Source: Variovorax sp. UMC13
GTDB lineage: Bacteria > Pseudomonadota > Gammaproteobacteria > Burkholderiales > Burkholderiaceae_C
Direction of reading: 5' to 3'
Length of the DNA stretch: 64,000 nucleotides
Assembly: GCF_014170375.1 (NCBI RefSeq)
Contig: NZ_LZZW01000036.1
Span: forward strand, 1 to 64,000
The first letter of the stretch is position 1. Each line of letters opens with the position of its first letter. The translations under genes were made by a program, and so were the position numbers. Shown here one piece after another: positions 38,054-46,351 of the stretch. The notes under the pieces were generated by a model. That model made no database searches. It was given only the letters and a program-made list of their open reading frames with translations, and was not told where the DNA came from.

Positions 38054-39253
38054 ATGATCGGTATCCAAGACATCGAACGCGCCGCGGCGCGCCTGCAAGG
38101 TCAGCTGCTGGCCACGCCCTGCGTCGAATCGCGCACCCTGTCCGACATCGTCGGCGCCCAGGTGTTCCTCAAGTTCGAGAACCTGCAGTTCACCGCCTCC
38201 TTCAAGGAGCGCGGCGCCTGCAACAAGCTGGTCGACCTGTCGGAGAGCGGCGTCCAGGGGGTGGTGGCCATGTCGGCCGGCAACCACGCCCAGGGCGTGG
38301 CCTACCATGCGCAGCGCCTGGGCATGCGCGCGACCATCGTGATGCCGCGCTTCACGCCGGGCGTGAAGATCGAGCGCACGCGCAGCTTCGGCGCCGAAGT
38401 GGTGCTGCACGGCGACACGCTGGACGCGGCGCGCGCCCATGCGGTCGAGCTGTCGGAGCGCGACGGCCTGGCGCTGGTCCACCCCTACGACGACGAGGCC
38501 ATCATGGCCGGCCAGGGCACGGTGGCGCTCGAAATGCTCGACGCCGTGCCCGACCTGGACATGCTGGTGGTGTCGGTCGGCGGCGGCGGCCTGATCGCCG
38601 GCATGGCGGTCGCGGCGCGGGCCCGCAAGCCCGGCATCGAGATCGTCGGCGTGCAGACCACGCGCTTCCCGGCCATGGTCAACGCCGTCCAGGGCACCCA
38701 CCACCCGCAGGGCACCAGCACCATCGCCGAAGGCATCGCCGTGGGCACGCCCGGCGTGCTGACACGCGCAGTGATCGAAAAACATGTGGACGACCTGCTG
38801 CTGGTCGACGAGGGCGACATCGAGCAGGCGGTGCTGATGCTGCTGGAGATCGAGAAGACCCTGGTCGAGGGCGCGGGCGCGGCCGGCCTGGCGGCGCTGA
38901 TCCGGCATCCGGCGCGTTTCCAGGGCAAGCGGGTCGGGCTGGTGCTGTCGGGCGGCAACATCGATCCGCTGCTGCTGGCCGCGATCATCGAACGCGGCAT
39001 GGTGCGCGCCGGCCGGCTCGCCCGGCTGCGCGTGAGCGCGCGCGACGTGCCGGGCATGCTGGCCCGGATCACCACGACCGTGGCCGAAGCGGGCGCCAAC
39101 ATCGACGAGGTGCACCACCAGCGCGCCTTCACCATGCTGGCGGCCCAGAACGTGGACATCGAACTGGTGCTGCAGACCCGCGGGCGCGCGCATCTGGCGG
39201 CGGTGCTGTCCGCCTTGCGACAGGCGGGCTTCGAGGCCGAAGAGCAGCATTGA
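38054..39253 (+). CDS. ilvA: Threonine ammonia-lyase with ACT domain
   Basis: PLP enzyme that deaminates threonine to 2-oxobutyrate, 399 residues. The PLP lysine is Lys51 in FTASFKERGACNKL; the glycine loop SVGGGGLIAGM binds phosphate, and SAGNHAQGVAY is conserved. The C-terminal 75 residues form a single ACT domain (LRVSARDVPGMLARITT), the shorter form found in many bacteria, rather than the double ACT of E. coli IlvA. It may feed isoleucine synthesis or threonine breakdown. The ATG at 38054 was chosen; another at 38045 is three codons upstream. Confidence 0.92.
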   Translation: MIGIQDIERAAARLQGQLLATPCVESRTLSDIVGAQVFLKFENLQFTASFKERGACNKLVDLSESGVQGVVAMSAGNHAQGVAYHAQRLGMRATIVMPRFTPGVKIERTRSFGAEVVLHGDTLDAARAHAVELSERDGLALVHPYDDEAIMAGQGTVALEMLDAVPDLDMLVVSVGGGGLIAGMAVAARARKPGIEIVGVQTTRFPAMVNAVQGTHHPQGTSTIAEGIAVGTPGVLTRAVIEKHVDDLLLVDEGDIEQAVLMLLEIEKTLVEGAGAAGLAALIRHPARFQGKRVGLVLSGGNIDPLLLAAIIERGMVRAGRLARLRVSARDVPGMLARITTTVAEAGANIDEVHHQRAFTMLAAQNVDIELVLQTRGRAHLAAVLSALRQAGFEAEEQH

Positions 39254-39343
39254 CCTGCTCCGGGCAAGCCCTCGCAGGGCGGCCGGGGCCCCTTGGCTAA
39301 AATGCGGGCAGTCTTGCCTTGCCAGAATTCAAAGGAATCCCCC

Positions 39344-39496
39344 ATGTCCAACCCTACGCCCGTCGAACCCGGCCACGCTGCCACCGTTGAAAAAGACGCG
39401 GTCGAGTCGGTCGTGCACCTGATGCCGATCGTGCTGCCGCTGGTCGGTGGCGTGCTGATGCTGTTGCTAGCCTCCATCGCCGTCTACATGGCTTGA
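39344..39496 (+). CDS. Small single-pass membrane protein, 50 residues
   Basis: A 50-residue protein with an acidic-to-neutral N-terminal half and one clear transmembrane helix (LMPIVLPLVGGVLMLLLASI, residues 26-45). AAAGGAA is the ribosome site before the ATG at 39344. The function is unknown. Its stop codon lies inside the left arm of the palindrome at 39493-39617. The family could be checked by comparing Comamonadaceae genomes for the same gene upstream of pckG. Confidence 0.7.
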   Translation: MSNPTPVEPGHAATVEKDAVESVVHLMPIVLPLVGGVLMLLLASIAVYMA

Positions 39497-39617
39497 AGGT
39501 GCGGATGGACCTGCTGCGCGATCCGATCTCGCACCTGCGGTCCTCGCCGTACTGGAGTACGGCTGCGGTTCTCGGCGCAAGCTCGGACCGCTCGCGACGG
39601 TCCCTCCACACCTTCAA
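39493..39617. repeat. Long imperfect palindrome at the 3' end of the small membrane gene
   Basis: Outer arms TTGAAGGTG...GGACC (39493-39511) and GGTCC...CACCTTCAA (39599-39617) are inverted copies; inner matches continue to a centre GCCGTACT-GG-AGTACGGC near 39547-39564. The 125 bases can fold as one hairpin and no T-run follows, so it is more like an intergenic repeat than a terminator. Confidence 0.6.
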
Positions 39618-39776
39618 CGTCCCGAAGGACTGAGCCTTCGTGCCGCGCCTGATCGGCCTGTAGCGCAGACGCCTGCGCCTCATCACCTCTCCGACCGAAA
39701 ACGTTTTTTCAAACGGCTCTCCCGCCGACTCCGAGCCCCGCTCGAAAAGACGAATTTTCAACTCCGGAGATTTTCG

Positions 39777-41627
39777 ATGAACGCACCTGTGATGAATGGC
39801 CTGCCCATTCAGGCGCCCCCGCACGTCAAGAACGCCAGGCTGATCGCCTGGGTGGCCGAGATGGCCGCGCTGTGCAAACCCGACAACATCTACTGGTGCG
39901 ACGGCAGCACCGCGGAATACGACCGCCTGTGCCAGCAGCTGGTCGACGCCGGCACCTTCAAGAAGCTCAACCCGGCCAAGCGCCCGAACTCCTTCCTCGC
40001 CACCTCCGACCCGACCGACGTGGCGCGCGTGGAAGACCGCACCTACATCTGCTCGGCCACCAAGGAAAACGCCGGCCCGACCAACAACTGGATGGCGCCG
40101 GCCGAGATGCGCGCCACGCTGCAGCCGCTGTTCGACGGCTGCATGAAGGGCCGCACGATGTACGTCGTGCCCTTCTCGATGGGCCCGCTGGGCTCGCCGA
40201 TCGCGCACATCGGCATCGAGCTGTCCGACAGCCCCTATGTCGCGGTCAACATGAAGATCATGACCCGCATGGGCAAGGCCGTGTACGACGTGCTGGGCAC
40301 CGACGGCGAATTCGTGCCCTGCGTGCACACGGTGGGCGCGCCGCTGGCCGCGGGCGAGCAGGACGTCGCCTGGCCCTGCAACAAGACCAAGTACATCGTC
40401 CACTACCCGGAAACGCGCGAGATCTGGAGCTACGGCTCGGGCTACGGCGGCAACGCGCTGCTGGGCAAGAAGTGCTTCGCGCTGCGCATCGCATCGACCA
40501 TGGGCCGCGACGAAGGCTGGCTGGCCGAGCACATGCTGATCCTGGGCGTGAGCAATCCCCAGGGCCAGAAGTACCACGTGGCGGCCGCCTTCCCCAGCGC
40601 CTGCGGCAAGACCAACTTCGCGATGCTGATCCCGCCGGCCGGCTTCGACGGCTGGAAGATCACCACCATCGGCGACGACATCGCCTGGATCAAGCCCCAG
40701 GCCGACGGTTCGCTGCGCGCCATCAACCCGGAAGCCGGCTACTTCGGCGTGGCCCCGGGCACCAATGAGCAGACCAACCCCAACTGCATGGCCAGCCTGC
40801 ACCGCGACGTGATCTTCACCAACGTCGCGCTGACCGACGACGGCGACGTCTGGTGGGAAGGCATGGGCGAGGCCCCGGCCCACGCCATCGACTGGCAGGG
40901 CCAGGAATGGACGCCGGCCATCGCCAAGGAAACCGGCGCCAAGGCTGCGCACCCGAACGCCCGCTTCACCGTCGCCGCCACCAACAACCCGGCGCTGGAC
41001 GAGGCCTGGGACGACCCGAAGGGCGTGAAGATCGACGCCTTCATCTTCGGCGGCCGCCGCTCGACCACCGTGCCGCTGGTGACCGAGGCGCGCAACTGGA
41101 CCGAAGGCGTCTACATGGCCGCCACCATGGGCTCGGAAACCACCGCCGCGGCCACCGGCCAGGCCGGCGTGGTGCGCCGCGACCCGTTCGCGATGCTGCC
41201 CTTCATGGGCTACAACATGAGCGACTACTTCCAGCACTGGCTCGACCTGGGCAGGAAGCTCGAGGCCTCGGGCGCCACGCTGCCGAAGATCTACACCACC
41301 AACTGGTTCCGCAAGGGCGCCGACGGCAAGTTCGCCTGGCCGGGCTACGGCGAGAACATGCGCGTGCTCAAGTGGATGATCGACCGGATCGAGGACAAGG
41401 CCGCCGGCACCGAGCACGCCTTCGGCGTGTCGCCGCGCTACCAGGACCTGAACTGGACCGGCCTGGACTTCAGCACCGAACAGTTCGAGACCGTGACCAG
41501 CACCGACAAGGCCGCCTGGCTGGCCGAGCTGCAGCTGCACGGCGAGCTGTTCCAGCAGCTGGCGCACCACCTGCCCAAGGAACTGCCGGCCACCAAGGCC
41601 GAGATCGAGCAGCGCCTCGCGGCCTGA
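39777..41627 (+). CDS. pckG: Phosphoenolpyruvate carboxykinase (GTP)
   Basis: Gluconeogenic enzyme that makes phosphoenolpyruvate from oxaloacetate with GTP, 616 residues. The GTP-type P-loop with reactive cysteine, FPSACGKTNFAML, is at 272-283, and other family regions are present (MGPLGSPIAHIGIELSDSPYV before it, GRRSTTVPLV after it). The ATG at 39777 follows CCGGAG. It is a single-gene unit ended by the terminator at 41661. Confidence 0.97.
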   Translation: MNAPVMNGLPIQAPPHVKNARLIAWVAEMAALCKPDNIYWCDGSTAEYDRLCQQLVDAGTFKKLNPAKRPNSFLATSDPTDVARVEDRTYICSATKENAGPTNNWMAPAEMRATLQPLFDGCMKGRTMYVVPFSMGPLGSPIAHIGIELSDSPYVAVNMKIMTRMGKAVYDVLGTDGEFVPCVHTVGAPLAAGEQDVAWPCNKTKYIVHYPETREIWSYGSGYGGNALLGKKCFALRIASTMGRDEGWLAEHMLILGVSNPQGQKYHVAAAFPSACGKTNFAMLIPPAGFDGWKITTIGDDIAWIKPQADGSLRAINPEAGYFGVAPGTNEQTNPNCMASLHRDVIFTNVALTDDGDVWWEGMGEAPAHAIDWQGQEWTPAIAKETGAKAAHPNARFTVAATNNPALDEAWDDPKGVKIDAFIFGGRRSTTVPLVTEARNWTEGVYMAATMGSETTAAATGQAGVVRRDPFAMLPFMGYNMSDYFQHWLDLGRKLEASGATLPKIYTTNWFRKGADGKFAWPGYGENMRVLKWMIDRIEDKAAGTEHAFGVSPRYQDLNWTGLDFSTEQFETVTSTDKAAWLAELQLHGELFQQLAHHLPKELPATKAEIEQRLAA

Positions 41628-41660
41628 TGCCGGATGGGCGCCTGGAGCGCCCACAAAAAA

Positions 41661-41683
41661 ACCGCCCCTCGGGGCGGTTTTTT
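41661..41683. terminator. Bidirectional rho-independent terminator after pckG
   Basis: ACCGCCCC-TC-GGGGCGGT forms an 8-base GC stem flanked by seven A on the left and a T-run on the right, so it works for both pckG and the convergent membrane-protein gene ending at 41703. Confidence 0.93.
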
Positions 41684-41702
41684 CATGGGGCCGGAGCCTG
41701 GC

Positions 41703-42248
41703 TCAATAGTACTTGCCGAGGTTCACGCGGCGCATCGCTTCGTACAGCGTCGGCACCTTCACGTCGGCCGAGCGCTGGGCGACGATCGCGCGGGCCAGCT
41801 GGGCCGGCACCTTGGCGGGCTCGCCGGTCAGGGCTTCGTGACGGGTCACGGCGGCCTGGATGTCGTTCATGATGCGGGCGTCGTGCTGGGCGTAGGCCAG
41901 GAAGCGCGCATCGCTGCGGGCCGCTTCACGGCGCTGGGCATAGGCGCTCCAGCCGGCGGTGGCACGGGCGGCCAGGGTGCGGGCCGTGCCGGCGAAGAAG
42001 GCCAGCACCACGAAGGCGACGGCCCACATCACGAGCCAGGCGACGAGCAGGCCGCCTTCGTCGATGTTCGACACCAGCTTGTCGGCGACGACGAGCAGGG
42101 CCGAAACCACGGCGGCCAGCAGCAGGGCGGCAAGGCCGCGCGAGCCGTCGACGTCATGCGAGGCGGTACGGAAATGGTCAAAAACGGCTTCGGCGCGGGT
42201 GACGCCCGGGTGAGCCGCCGGTTGATCAACGTGGACAAAGCTGGTCAT
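41703..42248 (-). CDS. Two-helix membrane protein of unknown function
   Basis: A 181-residue protein with two adjacent transmembrane helices (about 42-58, LAALLLAAVVSALLVVA; and 68-86, LVAWLVMWAVAFVVLAFFAG) and a charged, mainly helical C-terminal part ending in VPTLYEAMRRVNLGKYY. GGAGGG precedes the ATG at 42248. No family was recognised. It is divergent from a LysR gene and shares an upstream motif with the small gene at 43362, so the two may be regulated together. Confidence 0.75.
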   Translation of the reverse strand: MTSFVHVDQPAAHPGVTRAEAVFDHFRTASHDVDGSRGLAALLLAAVVSALLVVADKLVSNIDEGGLLVAWLVMWAVAFVVLAFFAGTARTLAARATAGWSAYAQRREAARSDARFLAYAQHDARIMNDIQAAVTRHEALTGEPAKVPAQLARAIVAQRSADVKVPTLYEAMRRVNLGKYY

Positions 42249-42295
42249 GAGAATTTCCCTCCAAAGGGGTGAATGGCCGAAGCCGATGGACTGAA

Positions 42296-42314
42296 TATTA
42301 GGGGTTACCCTAGT
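42296..42314 (-). promoter_or_regulatory. Palindromic motif before the two-helix protein gene (copy 1)
   Basis: Contains TAGGG-GTTA-CCCTA, an exact palindrome, 47 bases before the start codon. It matches the sequence at 43584-43602 at 14 of 19 positions, at almost the same distance from that gene's start. Either an operator for the LysR encoded between them or an unusual promoter. Confidence 0.55.
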
Positions 42315-42355
42315 GTTCCGCCACTTTATCTTCTTGATGTTTATCATTCACAACG

Positions 42356-43354
42356 ATGATGAACGTGAACTTCCGCACGCTGGACCTCAACCTGCTGCGC
42401 GTCTTCGACGAGGTGATGGCCGAGCGCAACCTGACGCGCGCCGCCCGCAACCTCTCGCTGACCCAGCCGGCCGTGAGCAACGCGCTGCGGCGGCTGCGCG
42501 AGGTGCTGGGCGACGAACTGGTGCGCCGGGCGGGCGCGGGCGTCGAGCCCACGCCGCGCGCGCTGGCGCTCTGGCCGACGGTGCGCGAGGCGCTGCTGCA
42601 ACTGCAGCACACGCTGGCGCCCAACGAGTTCGACGCCGCGGTGGCCGACACCACCTTCGTGCTGGCCATGGCCGACGCCACCGCCGCCGAGCTGATGCCG
42701 GGCCTGATGCAGATCCTGGAAGCCGAGGCGCCGGCGATCTCGGTGCGCGTGGTGCCGCTGACCACGCGCGACCCGCGGCAGCTGCTGGAGAACGAGGAGG
42801 CCGACATGGCGGTCGGCTATTTCCCGGCCGTGATCGCCAGCCTCACGGCCCGCGGCCAGACCGGCGTGGCGGTGCCCTTCGAGGCCCAGCGCCTCTATGT
42901 GGGCCAGTACGTGTGCGTGATGCGGCGCGACCATCCGCTGGCGCAGAAGCCGCTGACGCTGGACGACTACTGCGCCGCGCGCCACCTGCTGGTGAGCTTC
43001 TCGGGCCGGCCCTACGGCTTCATCGACCAGACGCTGGCGGCGCTCGGGCGCGAGCGGCGCATCGTGGTGACGGTCAACCAGTTCTTCACCGCCGGCCGCG
43101 TGGTCGCGAACTCCGACCTGCTGACGGTGCTGCCGCGCCACTTCGTGAGCGTGACCGGCATCGACGCGCAACTGGTGCTGCGCGACCTGCCCTTCGACCA
43201 ACCGCTGGTCCACGTGGACGCGGTCTGGCATCGGCGCGCACAGCACGGCCATGCGCACGAGTGGCTGCGCGCGGCGCTGGTGCGCTCGGCGGCGGCGGCT
43301 TTCGCGCGCTCGCTGCTGGGGACCGGCCCGGTGGCCGGGGCCGAAAAAAGCTGA
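42356..43354 (+). CDS. LysR family regulator (NodD/NahR-like N-terminus)
   Basis: A 332-residue LysR regulator. The DNA-binding part reads LNLLRVFDEVMAERNLTRAA and then LSLTQPAVSNALRRLRE, the form seen in NahR/NodD/PcpR-like proteins. The effector domain follows to about residue 310, with a short Ala-rich tail. Start ATGs at 42356 and 42359 are equally possible. It lies between two minus-strand genes carrying the same upstream motif, so it may regulate both. Confidence 0.88.
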   Translation: MMNVNFRTLDLNLLRVFDEVMAERNLTRAARNLSLTQPAVSNALRRLREVLGDELVRRAGAGVEPTPRALALWPTVREALLQLQHTLAPNEFDAAVADTTFVLAMADATAAELMPGLMQILEAEAPAISVRVVPLTTRDPRQLLENEEADMAVGYFPAVIASLTARGQTGVAVPFEAQRLYVGQYVCVMRRDHPLAQKPLTLDDYCAARHLLVSFSGRPYGFIDQTLAALGRERRIVVTVNQFFTAGRVVANSDLLTVLPRHFVSVTGIDAQLVLRDLPFDQPLVHVDAVWHRRAQHGHAHEWLRAALVRSAAAAFARSLLGTGPVAGAEKS

Positions 43355-43361
43355 AGAAGGC

Positions 43362-43535
43362 TCAGCGGACGACGCGCAGCCAGGCGCTGGCGGCTTCGCG
43401 CAGTTCCTGGGCGTGGTGCGCGTCGAGGCCGGCGCGCAGGTCGGCGCTTTCCATCAGCGTGGCGGCGTAGCTGGCCGGCACCTGGGCGGTGGAGGAACGG
43501 AAGAAACTGGCCACTTGGGCGATCAGACTGGACAT
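43362..43535 (-). CDS. Small hypothetical protein, 57 residues
   Basis: A 57-residue, mostly helical protein (MSSLIAQVASFF at the start, HAQELREAASAWLRVVR at the end) without a membrane segment or signal. The ATG at 43535 lacks a strong ribosome site. Its reality is supported by the upstream motif at 43584-43602, shared in sequence and spacing with the two-helix protein gene 1.3 kb away. The function is unknown. Confidence 0.65.
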   Translation of the reverse strand: MSSLIAQVASFFRSSTAQVPASYAATLMESADLRAGLDAHHAQELREAASAWLRVVR

Positions 43536-43583
43536 GGTGTTTGCGCGGCCTGCCCGCGCTGGTGTTGGAAGGACTGTCTTAAG

Positions 43584-43602
43584 AATAAGGGTTATCCCTA
43601 GT
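43584..43602 (-). promoter_or_regulatory. Palindromic motif before the 57-residue protein gene (copy 2)
   Basis: AATAAGGGTTATCCCTAGT lies 48 bases before the start codon. It shares AGGG and CCCTAGT with copy 1 at 42296-42314 and the same A/T flank on the gene side. See copy 1 for interpretation. Confidence 0.55.
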
Positions 43603-43680
43603 CTTTCAACACGAACTTCATGCGCCTTGTGCATAGGGCGATCCGAAACCCGCCGCGGCCGCAGCCTCTAGACTGGGGCC

Positions 43681-44487
43681 ATGAAGCTTCAACTGCTGTC
43701 CGACCTGCACCTGGAATCGCACCCGAACCTGCAGATCACCCCCGCGCCGGGCGCCGACCTGCTGGTGCTGGCCGGCGACGTCGGCTCCTACCAGGAGGGC
43801 TCCCGGCTGGTCGGCGACGACTTCGGTCTGACCCGCTTCTCGCCTCGCCACGGCTGGCCGACCCCGGTCTTCTATGTGCCGGGCAACCACGAGTACGACG
43901 GCACCGACCTCGACGACACCCACGCCCGCCTGCGCGCGCTGTGCGCCGAGCTGGACATCACCTGGCTCGAGCGCGAGACCGTGGTGCATGGCGGCGTCCG
44001 CTTCGTCGGCACCACGCTCTGGGCCGATTTCGACGCGCTGGTGGCACCGACCGACGACCTGGGCGAGCGCCTGAAGAAGCGCGGCAAGGCGATGCGCGCG
44101 GCCGACTTCTACCTCGTGAAGGCCGCAGCCACGCGGGGCGGCCACCCCTTTCTCGCGGCGCAGCAAAGAGAGCACTCACTCGCGTGCCAGGACTGGCTGC
44201 ACAACGCACTCGCCGAGCCCTTCGACGGCACCACCGTGGCCGTGACGCACTTCGCCCCCACCCTGGCCAGCGCCGATCCGCGCTACGGCCTGCGCCCGGG
44301 CACGGCCGGCTTCTGCAACAGCCTGGACGAACTGCTGCCCCGCGCGCAGCTGTGGCTGCACGGCCACCTGCACTGCGCCTTCGACTATGTGAAGGACGGC
44401 TGCCGCGTCGTGGCCAACCCGCTGGGCTACGCGTCCAAGGGCGAGCAGGAAGGCTTCCGGCCCGACCGGCTGATCGAGGTGCGCTGA
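43681..44487 (+). CDS. Calcineurin-like metallophosphoesterase
   Basis: A 268-residue phosphoesterase with all metal-binding motifs in order: DLHLE (8-12), LAGDVG (near 32), PGNHEYD (near 66), THFAP (near 188) and GHLH (near 232). Members cleave phosphodiesters, nucleotides or phosphoproteins; nothing here narrows the substrate. No signal peptide, so it is cytoplasmic. It starts 145 bases after the 57-residue gene's start, in the opposite direction. Confidence 0.9.
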   Translation: MKLQLLSDLHLESHPNLQITPAPGADLLVLAGDVGSYQEGSRLVGDDFGLTRFSPRHGWPTPVFYVPGNHEYDGTDLDDTHARLRALCAELDITWLERETVVHGGVRFVGTTLWADFDALVAPTDDLGERLKKRGKAMRAADFYLVKAAATRGGHPFLAAQQREHSLACQDWLHNALAEPFDGTTVAVTHFAPTLASADPRYGLRPGTAGFCNSLDELLPRAQLWLHGHLHCAFDYVKDGCRVVANPLGYASKGEQEGFRPDRLIEVR

Positions 44488-44542
44488 CGCCGCCCCTATG
44501 ATCGGCCGGCATCCGCCGAACGAACAACACGGGGAAGAACGC

Positions 44543-45772
44543 ATGCTCAACGGCCTCTGGCTGGGCTTTTTCATGGTCGCAGCCGTGGCCGCGCTGGGGC
44601 GCTGGCTCATCGGCGGCGACCCGGCCGTGTTCGCCGCCATCGTCGAGAGCCTGTTCGCGATGGCGCGGCTGGCGGTCGAGGTCATGGTGCTGCTGTTCGG
44701 CACGCTCACGCTGTGGCTGGGCCTGCTGCGCATCGCCGAGGCGGCCGGGCTGGTGGCCTGGCTGGCCCGGCTGCTCGGGCCGCTGTTCCGGCGCCTGATG
44801 CCCGAGGTGCCGGCCGGCCATCCCGCGCTGGGCCTGATCACCATGAACTTCGCGGCCAACGCGCTGGGCCTGGACAACGCGGCCACGCCGATCGGCCTGA
44901 AGGCGATGCGCGAGCTGCAGACGCTCAACCCGCGGCCGGACACGGCCAGCAACGCGCAGATCCTGTTCCTGGTGCTCAACGCCTCCTCGCTCACGCTGCT
45001 GCCGGTGACGATCTTCATGTACCGCGCGCAGCAGGGCGCGCCCGACCCGACGATGGTCTTCCTGCCGATCCTGCTCGCGACCAGCGCGTCGACGCTGGTG
45101 GGCCTGCTGTCGGTCGCGCTGGTGCAGCGCCTGCGGCTCTGGGACCCGGTGGTGCTGGCCTACCTGCTGCCCGGCGCGCTGGTGCTGGGCGGCTTCATGG
45201 CGTTGCTGGCCACGCTGTCGTCGGCGGCGCTGGCCGCCCTCTCCTCGCTGATGGGCAACCTCGCGCTGTTCGGCCTGGTGATCCTGTTCCTGGCGGTCGG
45301 CGCCTGGAAGCGCGTGAATGTCTACGACCGCTTCATCGAGGGCGCCAAGGAAGGCTTCGACGTGGCGAAGAACCTGCTGCCCTACCTGGTCGCGATGCTG
45401 TGCGCGATCGGCGTGCTGCGGGCCTCGGGCGCGCTCGAGGTCGCGCTCAACGGCATCCGCTGGCTGGTGGTGAAGAGCGGTTGGGACACCCGCTTCGTCG
45501 ACGCGCTGCCGACCGCGCTGGTCAAGCCCTTCTCGGGCAGCGCGGCGCGCGCGATGCTGATCGAGACCATGAAGAGCCAGGGCGTCGACAGCTTCCCGGC
45601 GCTGGCCGCGGCCGTGATCCAGGGCAGCACCGAAACCACCTTCTACGTGCTGGCCGTGTACTTCGGCGCCGTCGGCATCCAGCGCGCGCGGCATGCGGTG
45701 GGCTGCGCGCTGGCGGCCGAGTTCGCGGGTGTGGCGGCGGCCATCGGCGTCTGCTATTGGTTCTTCGGATAG
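44543..45772 (+). CDS. SpmA/SpmB-like nucleoside recognition (Gate) domain membrane protein
   Basis: A 409-residue membrane protein made of two Gate domains joined in one chain, equal to Bacillus spore maturation proteins SpmA (first half, MNFAANALGLDNAATPIG) and SpmB (second half, VNVYDRFIEGAKEGFDVAKNLLPYLVAMLC, here abbreviated in sense). About ten helices are visible. The fusion is common in non-sporulating proteobacteria, where its role is not known; transport is likely. GGGGAAG precedes the ATG at 44543. It stands 55 bases after the phosphoesterase gene on the same strand. Confidence 0.86.
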   Translation: MLNGLWLGFFMVAAVAALGRWLIGGDPAVFAAIVESLFAMARLAVEVMVLLFGTLTLWLGLLRIAEAAGLVAWLARLLGPLFRRLMPEVPAGHPALGLITMNFAANALGLDNAATPIGLKAMRELQTLNPRPDTASNAQILFLVLNASSLTLLPVTIFMYRAQQGAPDPTMVFLPILLATSASTLVGLLSVALVQRLRLWDPVVLAYLLPGALVLGGFMALLATLSSAALAALSSLMGNLALFGLVILFLAVGAWKRVNVYDRFIEGAKEGFDVAKNLLPYLVAMLCAIGVLRASGALEVALNGIRWLVVKSGWDTRFVDALPTALVKPFSGSAARAMLIETMKSQGVDSFPALAAAVIQGSTETTFYVLAVYFGAVGIQRARHAVGCALAAEFAGVAAAIGVCYWFFG

Positions 45773-45841
45773 CCCGCCCGCCGGTGCGGCCCCGGCGCAT
45801 CGGCCAGAATAGCCTTCCGCCTCCTTCCATCTCCCTTCCTC

Positions 45842-46351
45842 GTGAACGTTCCCGTCCAGGCGCAGCCGCCCTCTTTCTCGGTCGATGAATTCCGCCAGGC
45901 ACTCGGCATGTTCGCCACCGGCGTCACCATCGTCACCGCGCGCGCCGCCGACGGTTCGCTGGTGGGCCTGACGGCCAACTCCTTCAACTCGGTGTCGCTG
46001 ACGCCGCCGCTGGTGCTCTGGAGCCTGGCGCTGAGCGCGGGGTCGATGCCGGCGCTGAGTGCGGGCTCGCACTACGCGGTCAACATCCTGGCGGCGAACC
46101 AGAAGGAACTGGCCGAGCGCTTCGCGAAGAAGCGCGACGACCGTTGGCAGGGCGTGGAATTCACCGAAGGCCTCGGCGGCGCGCCGCTGCTGGCCGGTGC
46201 CGCAGCCAGCTTCGAGTGCTTCAACCGCAGCCGCTACGACGAAGGCGACCACGTGATCTTCGTGGGCGAAGTGGAGCGCTGCAGCCACACGCCGGGCGCC
46301 TCACCCTTGTTGTTCCACGGCGGGCGCTTCTACACCGAACACCCTCTTTAA
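45842..46351 (+). CDS. Flavin reductase family protein
   Basis: A 169-residue FMN-binding protein of the flavin reductase-like family (FRQALGMFATGVTIVTARA at the start, VGLTANSFNSVSLTPPLVLWSL in the FMN site, GDHVIFVGEVE near the end). Such proteins pass NAD(P)H electrons to free flavin for a two-component monooxygenase. The start is GTG at 45842. No flavin monooxygenase lies beside it; it overlaps the convergent IPNS-like gene by four bases. Confidence 0.9.
   Translation: MNVPVQAQPPSFSVDEFRQALGMFATGVTIVTARAADGSLVGLTANSFNSVSLTPPLVLWSLALSAGSMPALSAGSHYAVNILAANQKELAERFAKKRDDRWQGVEFTEGLGGAPLLAGAAASFECFNRSRYDEGDHVIFVGEVERCSHTPGASPLLFHGGRFYTEHPL

Noticed and set aside
37940..39250. N-terminal extension of the AAA ATPase frame to 1211 residues
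   Set aside because: The extra part is the complement of ilvA, and a good ribosome site precedes the ATG at 37939.
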